Shown piece after piece: positions 1 to 5,282 of a stretch of 6,703 bases of DNA. This DNA comes from JADFNO01 sp965369945 (lineage in GTDB: Bacteria > Planctomycetota > Phycisphaerae > Phycisphaerales > SM1A02), in NCBI GenBank assembly GCA_965369945.1, contig CBDUST010000260.1, positions 1-6,703 on the forward strand, given 5' to 3'. Made by a program: the position numbers and the translations under genes. The notes beneath the pieces were generated by a model, which did no database searches, had not been told where the DNA came from, and saw only the letters and a list, made by a program, of their open reading frames with translations. The stretch's first letter is position 1. Every line of letters starts with the position of its first letter.

Positions 1-858
1 CTCGTCGGCATGGAGTTCGTGGAGACGGTGACGAACTCGCTGTTGCCCCAGCGACTGGCCGAACCGTTCATGCCCCCAGGGAGCGAGGCGCTGCAAGTTG
101 ACGACGAGCGAGCCAAGGCCGAGCCGGTGTTGCGCCCGTCGATTCTTCCGAGTTTATTGCGAGTCCGGGCGCATAATCGTGATAATGGCATAGCGCACCT
201 TCGACTATTCGAATCGGCATCCACGTTCGCCAGTGTCGGCCGGGAGCATCACGAGCATGTGCGGCTCGCGCTGATCGCTGACATGGATCGCACCGATTGC
301 GGTCTGCGCCCTATGCGCGGCGTCGTGGAGCGGCTTGTAGATCTCATACTCGGTCATGAGGCGAAGATCCAAGTGAGCCCATGCGACGCTGCGGCTTGGC
401 TTGACCCCGGTGCGACGGTGAAATTGAACGGCGACGAGATCGGTCGGCTGGGCGTAATCGCGCCGAGTGTTGCGAGTTTGTTCCAACTCGACGAGCCCAT
501 CGTCGCAGCAGAGCTTGCGCTGCCTCAGTATTACGATCGCTATCCTCCGGACACCGAAGCTGGCACGCTGCCGAGCTATCCCGCTGTGGAGCGCGATATT
601 TCGGCGATCGTGGCCGAGCAAGTCCGTTGGGAAGACCTGGACCTGGTTGTGCAAGACCTGAACACCGACGTGCTTGAAGCGGTCGAGTTTGTGACAATAT
701 TCCGTGGCACGCAGATTGGGCAGGATCGGAAGTCGGTAACCATGCGGCTGCGCTTCCGCGCTCCTGACCGAACGCTGACCAATGAAGACGTTGACGCGCA
801 CATGGCAAAGATGGTGGCGGCGATACAGTCACGGCTTGGCGCAGAGATTCGAGAGTAG
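1..858 (+). CDS. pheT: Phenylalanyl-tRNA synthetase beta subunit, C-terminal part (5'-truncated by window edge)
   Basis: This is the C-terminal 285 residues of the beta chain of the alpha2-beta2 enzyme that charges tRNA-Phe with phenylalanine in the cytoplasm. The reading frame is open from base 1, and the first ATG (base 10) lies inside a conserved block (VGMEFVETVTNSLL), so the gene begins upstream of the window. Roughly the first 185 residues match the synthetase-like core of the beta chain, which is not the active site. They include the block LRPSILPSLLRVRAHNRDNG followed by LRLFESA. Residues about 190-285 are the ferredoxin-fold anticodon-binding domain (FDX-ACB): it opens at LPSYPAVERDISAIV, continues through VTIFRGTQIG and KSVTMRLRF, and ends with the hallmark DRTLTNEDV and GAEIRE. 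Full-length bacterial PheT is about 800 residues, so the N-terminal tRNA-binding, B3/B4 editing and B5 domains lie outside. The stop codon abuts the next gene's possible GTG start, which suggests co-transcription. Family assignment is very secure. Confidence 0.96.
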   Translation, partial: LVGMEFVETVTNSLLPQRLAEPFMPPGSEALQVDDERAKAEPVLRPSILPSLLRVRAHNRDNGIAHLRLFESASTFASVGREHHEHVRLALIADMDRTDCGLRPMRGVVERLVDLILGHEAKIQVSPCDAAAWLDPGATVKLNGDEIGRLGVIAPSVASLFQLDEPIVAAELALPQYYDRYPPDTEAGTLPSYPAVERDISAIVAEQVRWEDLDLVVQDLNTDVLEAVEFVTIFRGTQIGQDRKSVTMRLRFRAPDRTLTNEDVDAHMAKMVAAIQSRLGAEIRE

Positions 859-1476
859 GTGTCGCAAATGTCCATCACCGACAAAACTGTCGAGAACCTG
901 CTCGGAGCGATTGCAGGGAAAACGCCCACTCCCGGTGGAGGTGCCGTTGCCGCAGTAACGAGCGCGTTGGCGGCTGCGCTGGGCCAGATGGTCGTCAGCT
1001 ACTCCCGCTCCAAGGAGTCACTCCAAGAGTATTCTCAGCTGCACGATGAGGCTCTGGACACGTTGAAACAGTTGCAAGACTCGGCGCTGCGGTTGGCCGA
1101 CGCCGACGCCGAAGCTTTTGGCCATCTTTCTGATTTGTGGGGCCTGCCTGCCGATGATGCGCGTCGTCAGGCCGAATGGGAGGGCGCCGTCGCCGGAGCC
1201 ATCGCCGCTCCGCGGCAAATCATGGGGGTGTCGATGTCCATACTTCGCCTGTTGGAGCAACTGTCAGGCAAGACCGTCCGCGCCCTGCGCAGCGACCTGG
1301 CGATCACCGCCCTGCTTGCCGAGGCCGGGGTTCGCGCCGCTGCGTGTAATGTGCGAATCAATATCCCACTGCTAGAGGACAAGGCTGAGGCGGCTGAGAT
1401 GGAGGCTGAAGTGGTCGGCGCGATCCAACGGGCCGCAACAATCTGCAATGCGATACAAGAAGCATGCAGCGCGTGA
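859..1476 (+). CDS. Cyclodeaminase/cyclohydrolase family protein (formimidoyl-THF cyclodeaminase or methenyl-THF cyclohydrolase, FchA-like)
   Basis: This is a 205-residue stand-alone protein of the FTCD_C (formiminotransferase-cyclodeaminase C-terminal) family, close to the usual length of about 200-210. Members convert 5-formimidoyl-THF to 5,10-methenyl-THF with release of ammonia, or hydrolyse methenyl-THF to 10-formyl-THF. Both are cytoplasmic one-carbon reactions, and the sequence alone does not decide between them. Visible motifs are the family's TPTPGGGAVAA segment at residues 22-32, DADAEAF at 81-87, an alanine-rich helical stretch around 108-120, SDLAITALLAEAGV at 145-158 and NVRIN at 164-168. 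The protein appears almost all alpha-helical with no signal peptide. Two starts are possible: GTG at 859, directly after the pheT stop, or ATG at 868. A GAGAG/AGTAGG purine stretch just upstream fits either, and the conserved region begins after both. No formiminotransferase domain or histidine-degradation gene is adjacent in this window, so a general folate role is as likely as a catabolic one. Confidence 0.9.
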   Translation: MSQMSITDKTVENLLGAIAGKTPTPGGGAVAAVTSALAAALGQMVVSYSRSKESLQEYSQLHDEALDTLKQLQDSALRLADADAEAFGHLSDLWGLPADDARRQAEWEGAVAGAIAAPRQIMGVSMSILRLLEQLSGKTVRALRSDLAITALLAEAGVRAAACNVRINIPLLEDKAEAAEMEAEVVGAIQRAATICNAIQEACSA

Positions 1477-1481
1477 ACAAC

Positions 1482-1488
1482 AGGAGGG
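1482..1488 (+). promoter_or_regulatory. Shine-Dalgarno-like AGGAGGG without a start codon at normal spacing
   Basis: This is the strongest ribosome-binding-like sequence in the window, six bases after the cyclodeaminase stop codon. No ATG, GTG or TTG follows within the usual 5-12 bases. The next ATG, at 1515, lies in a hairpin loop and opens an ORF of only ten codons ending in TGA at 1545-1547. The small zinc-ribbon gene starts at 1552, 63 bases downstream. It may be chance, the ribosome-binding site of a short leader peptide, or a relic. Confidence 0.3.
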
Positions 1489-1506
1489 CGCGCCAGAGTT
1501 AGACCC

Positions 1507-1527
1507 GCTCCGGCATGGAGCCGGAGC
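1507..1527 (+). other. 8-bp perfect hairpin in the spacer upstream of the small zinc-ribbon gene
   Basis: GCTCCGGC (1507-1514) pairs perfectly with GCCGGAGC (1520-1527) around the five-base loop ATGGA. It lies between the cyclodeaminase stop and the GTG start at 1552. No T-run follows, so it is not a canonical Rho-independent terminator. It could be a weak attenuator, an mRNA-processing or stability structure, or a Rho-related element. Confidence 0.45.
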
Positions 1528-1551
1528 CCTGCCGCGACCGATACTGAGCAT

Positions 1552-1797
1552 GTGACCAATCCTAAGAATGACGTACAGGTTGAGGGCGCGCGATTCATTG
1601 ACGGGCGGCTCAAGCTGCCGTTGGGACCGCGCCGCAAATTTCTGTCGGTCCTATACCATTGCTGTCATGTATACGGACGGCTCTACCCGAACAAGGGCGT
1701 GACCGCGTACGTCGGGCGATGTCCGCGGTGCGGAGGCACGGTGCAAGCGCTCATCGGACCGGACGGCACGAACAAACGGTTCTTTGAGGCACGGTAG
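1552..1797 (+). CDS. Small zinc-ribbon protein of unknown function
   Basis: This is an 81-residue soluble protein. I do not know its function. Four cysteines suit one zinc site: C37 and C38 in HCCHVYGRLY, then C57 and C60 in RCPRCGG; H36 and H39 could also contribute. The conserved-looking core is about residues 35-80, with an aromatic/basic 'VYGRLYPNKGVTAYVGRCPRCGG' type segment followed by a Gly/Pro-rich tail ending GTNKRFFEAR. This layout resembles small uncharacterised planctomycete proteins I recall, but I cannot confirm a family. The start is GTG at 1552. It has no good Shine-Dalgarno sequence (only GAG three bases upstream), and TTG at 1621 would still preserve the core. The frame is the same as the cyclodeaminase frame and stays open from 1477, so only the TGA at 1474-1476 separates the two proteins. 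No ATG, GTG or TTG occurs in frame between 1477 and 1551. It is probably the last gene of the pheT transcription unit. Confidence 0.7.
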   Translation: MTNPKNDVQVEGARFIDGRLKLPLGPRRKFLSVLYHCCHVYGRLYPNKGVTAYVGRCPRCGGTVQALIGPDGTNKRFFEAR

Positions 1798-1841
1798 GTC
1801 ACACGTCACCCATCGGATTTCGACTGAGCGCCAATGGTGCG

Positions 1842-2747
1842 TCAGATCAGGCGCTTCGGTGCTTCACCAATCGAAACTTTTGTTGCCGAGGGCATGAAAG
1901 GCTCAGGCGGCAGCGCCGGCTCTGGCTCTGGCTCGCTTGCGGCCACGACACGTCCCAGCGCCCCTGCGGAATGTACGGCGACGCCGTGAAGACTGGACGT
2001 CTTGATATTCGCCGCCTCCTGCTCCAGGGCAGGATCAAGACCTTGGTTGACTTTTGTGGGAAGAACGCCCTCCAACGCGCCGCTGAACCTGAACCCGAGC
2101 AGCACAAACCCAAGCAGGCACAGGCTGGGCAATAACAGAAACCGGGCGTAGTACGGCAAACCAAACCCCATCCCTGCGGCGCTACGTCTGGCGTTCTCGA
2201 CATCCTGTATCAGATGTCGGTAGGTGCTCAGGGCGCCGTCCTGCCACGGCAAACCGAGCCACCCACCTAGCGGCAACACCAGCATCGTCAAGACGAGCGC
2301 CCACGCCAAGGCGGAAATGCCTCGATCCAGGCGCGGCGCCCCGCAAATCGTGCCGAGCACCAGACCCACAGCGACGAGCGGACAGAGTGTCAAGACCGCC
2401 AACATTCCCAATGTTCGGGCCGCGGAGGTCGCGGCGCTGAACAGCCGATCGAATCGACTGAGCGATCGACGTGCCGGCGCGGCGGCTTCGGCTTCCTTCG
2501 CCGCGCGCTGGCGACTGGCTTGGGAGGGCGTGACGATCGATGGCTCCTTCTTGTTGTCAGCCTGCACAACAAGCGGTACTGCTTCAGACATGGTTGCCCC
2601 TGCATAACGCATCTCAGTGAACGTTGCCAGCGACCAAACAACAACCTGCGCGCAAAGTGACAGACCAATGAGCCAGCAACATGCCAGGACCAGGAAGCGC
2701 AGCTGGCCGTGAGCGACCTGAACCGGGGATACATTTGGTTTGGACAT
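1842..2747 (-). CDS. Four-helix membrane protein of unknown function
   Basis: This is a 301-residue predicted inner-membrane protein that I do not recognise. Hydrophobic segments lie at about residues 17-41, 112-136, 143-167 and 201-222. Between the first and second is a polar, Ala/Lys/Glu/Arg-rich linker (about 62-110, containing RQRAAKEAEAAAPARR), probably helical or disordered. The tail after residue 222 is hydrophilic and includes a short EPEPEP run at 272-277. No zinc-binding cysteine pattern or enzymatic motif is visible, and the protein does not look related to the three zinc-ribbon membrane proteins farther right. I chose ATG at 2747 because GAGG lies nine bases upstream and AAGGA is also close. 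An in-frame ATG at 2762 (five residues longer) is possible but has no ribosome-binding sequence. The frame stays open to 3053, but that extension would run antisense into mqnC and has no membrane-protein character. The gene is transcribed away from mqnC and converges on the small zinc-ribbon gene across a 44-base gap. Confidence 0.72.
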   Translation of the reverse strand: MSKPNVSPVQVAHGQLRFLVLACCWLIGLSLCAQVVVWSLATFTEMRYAGATMSEAVPLVVQADNKKEPSIVTPSQASRQRAAKEAEAAAPARRSLSRFDRLFSAATSAARTLGMLAVLTLCPLVAVGLVLGTICGAPRLDRGISALAWALVLTMLVLPLGGWLGLPWQDGALSTYRHLIQDVENARRSAAGMGFGLPYYARFLLLPSLCLLGFVLLGFRFSGALEGVLPTKVNQGLDPALEQEAANIKTSSLHGVAVHSAGALGRVVAASEPEPEPALPPEPFMPSATKVSIGEAPKRLI

Positions 2748-2749
2748 AA

Positions 2750-2760
2750 TCCTTGACCTC
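2750..2760 (-). promoter_or_regulatory. Ribosome-binding region that decides the start of the membrane-protein gene
   Basis: Read on the - strand, GAGG (2757-2760) and AAGGA (2750-2754) precede ATG 2747. GAGG has a nine-base spacer, which is near ideal; AAGGA is only two bases away. This supports 2747 over ATG 2762 and the much longer open frame. I see no convincing -35/-10 pair for either gene in the 146-base divergent region 2748-2893. Confidence 0.5.
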
Positions 2761-2893
2761 ATCTGGCCGCGCCGGTTTTCGACGCCCGCCCATAAGCGAC
2801 ATGATCGACTGGACCCGCAGGTGCGATAAGTGAAATCGCCAGCAAGGGCCGATTCGCTCCAACCGAAGGCTCGACAACCAGTTAGGGCCCCGT

Positions 2894-4366
2894 ATGATGC
2901 CTGCACCGTCACCGACGGATCGACGGGATTCTCCGTGCCGCCTCTCGTGCGGTGGGTACTCGCAAATGCCCCCTTCAATGCGTGAAGAACTTGATGTGCT
3001 CGATCCGGCCGTAATGGGCGACGTGGCGGCCGGTGAGCTGCGTCTGAGCCCATCTCAGGCCCTAAGACTCTTCCACCAGATGCCCATCCAGGAGCTTGGA
3101 CGGTGGGCTGATGCCCGCTGTCGGCACCTGCACGGCGAGTCGATCCGCACCTACGTCATAGATCGCAACATCAACTACACGAACATTTGCACTGCCAAGT
3201 GCACTTTTTGCGCGTTTCGTCGCGACGGTGATGAACACGATGCCTACACGCTCGACTACGACGAGTTGCTCGCGAAAATCCAGGAGTTGGTCGAGATCGG
3301 CGGGACGCAAATCCTCATGCAAGGCGGCATGAACCCCGACCTACCGCTGAGCTGGTACACCGAGCTGCTGTCGGCGATCAAGCAGCGCTTCCCCAACATT
3401 CACGTTCATGCCTTCAGTCCGCCGGAATTCATCGAGTTCGTCCGCTTCTTCGATGCCCCGGGTCAGAGCCTTGAAGCAAAACTGCGTTGGGTGATGAAGC
3501 AACTCCAAGAGGCCGGGCTGGACTCCATACCGGGCGGCGGAGGGGAAATCTTCGCGCCGGCGGTGCGACGCAAAATCGGGCTCGGTAAATGTGACGCCGA
3601 TGAATGGCTCACCACGATGCGCGTCGCACACGGATTAGGCATGAACACTTCGGCCACGATGATGTTCGGCCACATCGAAGGCGTCGCCGACCGCATCCAC
3701 CACATGGAGCTGGTGAGACAATGGCAAGACCGCGCCATCGCCGACTTCTCTGCGGCCGGCGGAGGACGATACAAAGCGTTCATTGCCTGGCCGTTCCAGC
3801 GCGAGAACACACCGTTGGGGCGGTGCCTGGAATGGGGCCAGGGTGACGGCGACGATATCGACCAGCCCTTTCCCGGCGATGTGGTGGCGAAACTCGATGG
3901 CGGCGGCGACAAAAATGCCCATCCCTTATTCGGTCGGCGCGTGCGCATGGCCGGGTCATCGGATTACCTGCGCACCCAAGCGCTGAGTCGGTTGTACCTG
4001 GACAACATCTACTCGATCGGATCGAGCTGGGTCACGATGGGGCCGCACGTTGGGCAGATCGCGCTGCACTACGGCGCCAACGACATGGGTTCGGTGATGA
4101 TGGAGGAAAACGTCGTCAGTGCAGCCGGCACGGTCTATTGCCTCAACGAGCCGACGATCTGCCGATTGATTCGCGATGCCGGCTTCATCCCCGCGCAGCG
4201 CGACAACGAGTACAACCTGCTGCGGCTCCATGCTGATGCAAGTTCACCGGACCTCTCCGTTGACGATTGGTCGAAGTTTCGCGCCCAACGATTGCACGTC
4301 GAGACGGTTGATGAACTGCACGAATCAGTGGCCTTGACTGTCGAGACTATCAGTGACTCCTGTTGA
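2894..4366 (+). CDS. mqnC: Cyclic dehypoxanthinyl futalosine synthase (radical SAM, menaquinone biosynthesis)
   Basis: MqnC is a cytoplasmic radical SAM enzyme of the futalosine route to menaquinone. It cyclises dehypoxanthine futalosine to its cyclic form. The [4Fe-4S] cluster cysteines are C99, C103 and C106 in NICTAKCTFC (Cx3Cx2C), just after the family block YVIDRNINYTN. Other MqnC hallmarks are GGTQILMQGGMNPDLPLSWY (136-155), HVHAFSPPEF (170-179), GLDSIPGGGGEIF (208-220), SATMMFGHIE (253-262), AFIAWPFQRENTPLG (295-309), SSWVTMGPHVGQ (377-388) and GANDMGSVMMEENVVSAAGT (394-413). These separate it from the sister enzyme MqnE and from CofG/CofH. At 490 residues it is much longer than the usual 370-390. 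There is an acidic, glycine-rich insertion at about 311-352, extra residues around 281-292, an N-terminal extension and a tail after about 445. The start is uncertain: ATG 2894 (AGGG six bases upstream), ATG 2966 (GGTGGG upstream) and ATG 2978 are all in frame before the conserved region. No other mqn gene lies in the window. Confidence 0.92.
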   Translation: MMPAPSPTDRRDSPCRLSCGGYSQMPPSMREELDVLDPAVMGDVAAGELRLSPSQALRLFHQMPIQELGRWADARCRHLHGESIRTYVIDRNINYTNICTAKCTFCAFRRDGDEHDAYTLDYDELLAKIQELVEIGGTQILMQGGMNPDLPLSWYTELLSAIKQRFPNIHVHAFSPPEFIEFVRFFDAPGQSLEAKLRWVMKQLQEAGLDSIPGGGGEIFAPAVRRKIGLGKCDADEWLTTMRVAHGLGMNTSATMMFGHIEGVADRIHHMELVRQWQDRAIADFSAAGGGRYKAFIAWPFQRENTPLGRCLEWGQGDGDDIDQPFPGDVVAKLDGGGDKNAHPLFGRRVRMAGSSDYLRTQALSRLYLDNIYSIGSSWVTMGPHVGQIALHYGANDMGSVMMEENVVSAAGTVYCLNEPTICRLIRDAGFIPAQRDNEYNLLRLHADASSPDLSVDDWSKFRAQRLHVETVDELHESVALTVETISDSC

Positions 4367-4370
4367 AAGC

Positions 4371-4418
4371 AGCCGCGGATGAATATCCGCGGGCGCCCGC
4401 ACATATTCATGTGCGGCT
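4371..4418. repeat. 48-bp inverted repeat made of two hairpins with compensating base changes
   Basis: The element lies between the convergent ends of mqnC and the neighbouring membrane zinc-ribbon gene. The left arm (4371-4394) holds CCGCGGAT (4373-4380), loop GAAT, ATCCGCGG (4385-4392). The right arm (4395-4418) holds CCGCACAT (4397-4404), loop ATTC, ATGTGCGG (4409-4416). The right arm read on the - strand matches the left at 20 of 24 positions. The four differences are two base pairs in the stem (G-C and G-C versus A-T and C-G), so both 8-bp stems stay perfect. The centre is a 12-base palindrome, GCGGGCGCCCGC (4389-4400). The right arm overlaps the last three codons and the stop of the gene ending at 4407. 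It may act as a bidirectional transcription barrier, although neither side has a clear T-run, or be a REP/REPIN-like dispersed repeat. Confidence 0.8.
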
Positions 4419-5282
4419 AAGATCATCCGATTTCGCCGCGGCCCAGCGATCGGCTTCGGGAACCTCTCGACCGCATTCCGGACACGTTACGCCACGAAGC
4501 TGATACAGCAGATAGCCGCAGGTGCAGCGCGGCTCCTGGATCTCAATGAGCAATGCGAATCCGCATTCACTGCACCGCACAACCCCGGTCGGTAGCTGTT
4601 GCTCTGCGTGACATCGCGGGCAGGAGAACTCCAGCACCACTTTCGTTGCAATCGATTCGGATGTTTGAGGCCGAGGCTTGGCGAAACTTCGAGCGAGCAT
4701 CGGCACAATGAACGCGCCGATGACCGTGAGCAATCCCCAAGTCGTTGTAACGATGCCGACGTAAACCCCATATGGAAACCACCACTCGGTCCAAAGCATC
4801 ATCAGGCTGACCACTACGATCCCTACGAGCGACACGACGATCGCCCGTGCCGCCAGACGCACGAGAGTGTATCTCGTCTCAACGATCAACAAATGCCCGA
4901 TGAACATCATCCCCACGACGACCATCGTCAATGAGCTGCCGATTTTGATATAGATGTCAGCGTGTAATGACATCTGAAGCGTCGAACTCCAAGAGATGAC
5001 AAGCCAAAAGCCACTGGTTACAAGCAAGAGCCCCAGCATCACGCGTATGTAGCGGACAAGACGCCCGGTCTGGTGGATCATGGCCCCCATCAGTCCAATG
5101 CAGCCGCAAAACAGAACGATCGTCGGCGTCACTACGAGGCGCATGGTGATCTCTTCATCGTTGAACCCTTCGATCAGCACGGCAATCACAACGCAGATAC
5201 AACCGAAAACCAATGCCGCAATGAGCACCCCAAGAAAAAATCTCCGCAGGAAGATTGACTCTCTTGAAGGCGATTCGGTCAT
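4407..5282 (-). CDS. Six-helix membrane protein with C-terminal double zinc ribbon (8 Cys), function unknown
   Basis: This is a 291-residue protein with about six hydrophobic segments (roughly 13-37, 49-69, 79-98, 115-134, 145-165 and 172-197). A soluble module with eight cysteines follows: C221/C224 (CPRC), C237/C240 (CSEC), C253/C255 (CTCG) and C267/C270 (CPEC). The spacing is Cx2C-x12-Cx2C-x12-CxC-x11-Cx2C, which predicts two zinc sites. The second half, RCTCGYLLYQL followed by CPECGREVPEADRW, is a module I associate with Planctomycetota. The protein is a paralogue of the gene at the right edge (same cysteine spacing, same GREVPEADRWAA end). Function is unknown; a membrane-anchored zinc ribbon could serve protein or nucleic-acid contacts. 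I chose ATG 5282 because it overlaps the upstream gene's TGA as ATGA and has AAGGTGA seven bases upstream. The longer open frame to 5369 would overlap the upstream gene by 91 bases. The last codons lie inside the inverted repeat at 4371-4418. Confidence 0.82.
   Translation of the reverse strand: MTESPSRESIFLRRFFLGVLIAALVFGCICVVIAVLIEGFNDEEITMRLVVTPTIVLFCGCIGLMGAMIHQTGRLVRYIRVMLGLLLVTSGFWLVISWSSTLQMSLHADIYIKIGSSLTMVVVGMMFIGHLLIVETRYTLVRLAARAIVVSLVGIVVVSLMMLWTEWWFPYGVYVGIVTTTWGLLTVIGAFIVPMLARSFAKPRPQTSESIATKVVLEFSCPRCHAEQQLPTGVVRCSECGFALLIEIQEPRCTCGYLLYQLRGVTCPECGREVPEADRWAAAKSDDLSRT
4441..4463 (-). repeat. 23-base exact match to 6095-6117, inside paralogous zinc-ribbon genes
   Basis: This stretch, encoding VPEADRWA at the C-terminal end of the zinc module, is identical base for base to 6095-6117 in the paralogue, with the same strand and codon phase. 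Mismatches appear immediately on both sides. A shorter near-match (around the RCTCGY codons) lies farther along each gene. It reflects common origin and possibly local gene conversion. Confidence 0.75.

Noticed and set aside
205..801. 198-codon open frame on the - strand (and another at 344-832)
   Set aside because: Both are antisense to the strongly conserved pheT and lack recognisable motifs; such open frames are common opposite GC-rich genes.
1167..1637. 156-codon open frame on the - strand
   Set aside because: It is antisense to the cyclodeaminase gene and the start of the zinc-ribbon gene, with low-complexity Ala/Arg/Ser composition and no motif.
1798..1841. Terminator between convergent genes at 1797 and 1842
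   Set aside because: Only a tiny stem with a three-base loop and a G-T pair can be drawn, without a T-run.
2792..2838. Imperfect direct repeat (ATAAGCGA...ATCG and ATAAGTGA...ATCG) and a 5-bp hairpin at 2823-2839 as possible operator
   Set aside because: The copies differ in length and sequence, the stem is short, and no promoter elements are recognisable around them.
2748..3053. N-terminal extension of the - strand membrane protein to a start at 3053
   Set aside because: It would overlap mqnC on the opposite strand, is Arg/Pro-rich without domain character, and a start with better ribosome-binding sequence exists at 2747.
3463..3948. 161-codon - strand frame inside mqnC
   Set aside because: It is an antisense shadow of conserved radical SAM sequence.
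2894..4366. Assignment as MqnE or CofG/CofH
   Set aside because: The INYTN-Cx3Cx2C block with SIPGGGGEIF, MMFGHIE and WVTMGPHVGQ fits MqnC best.
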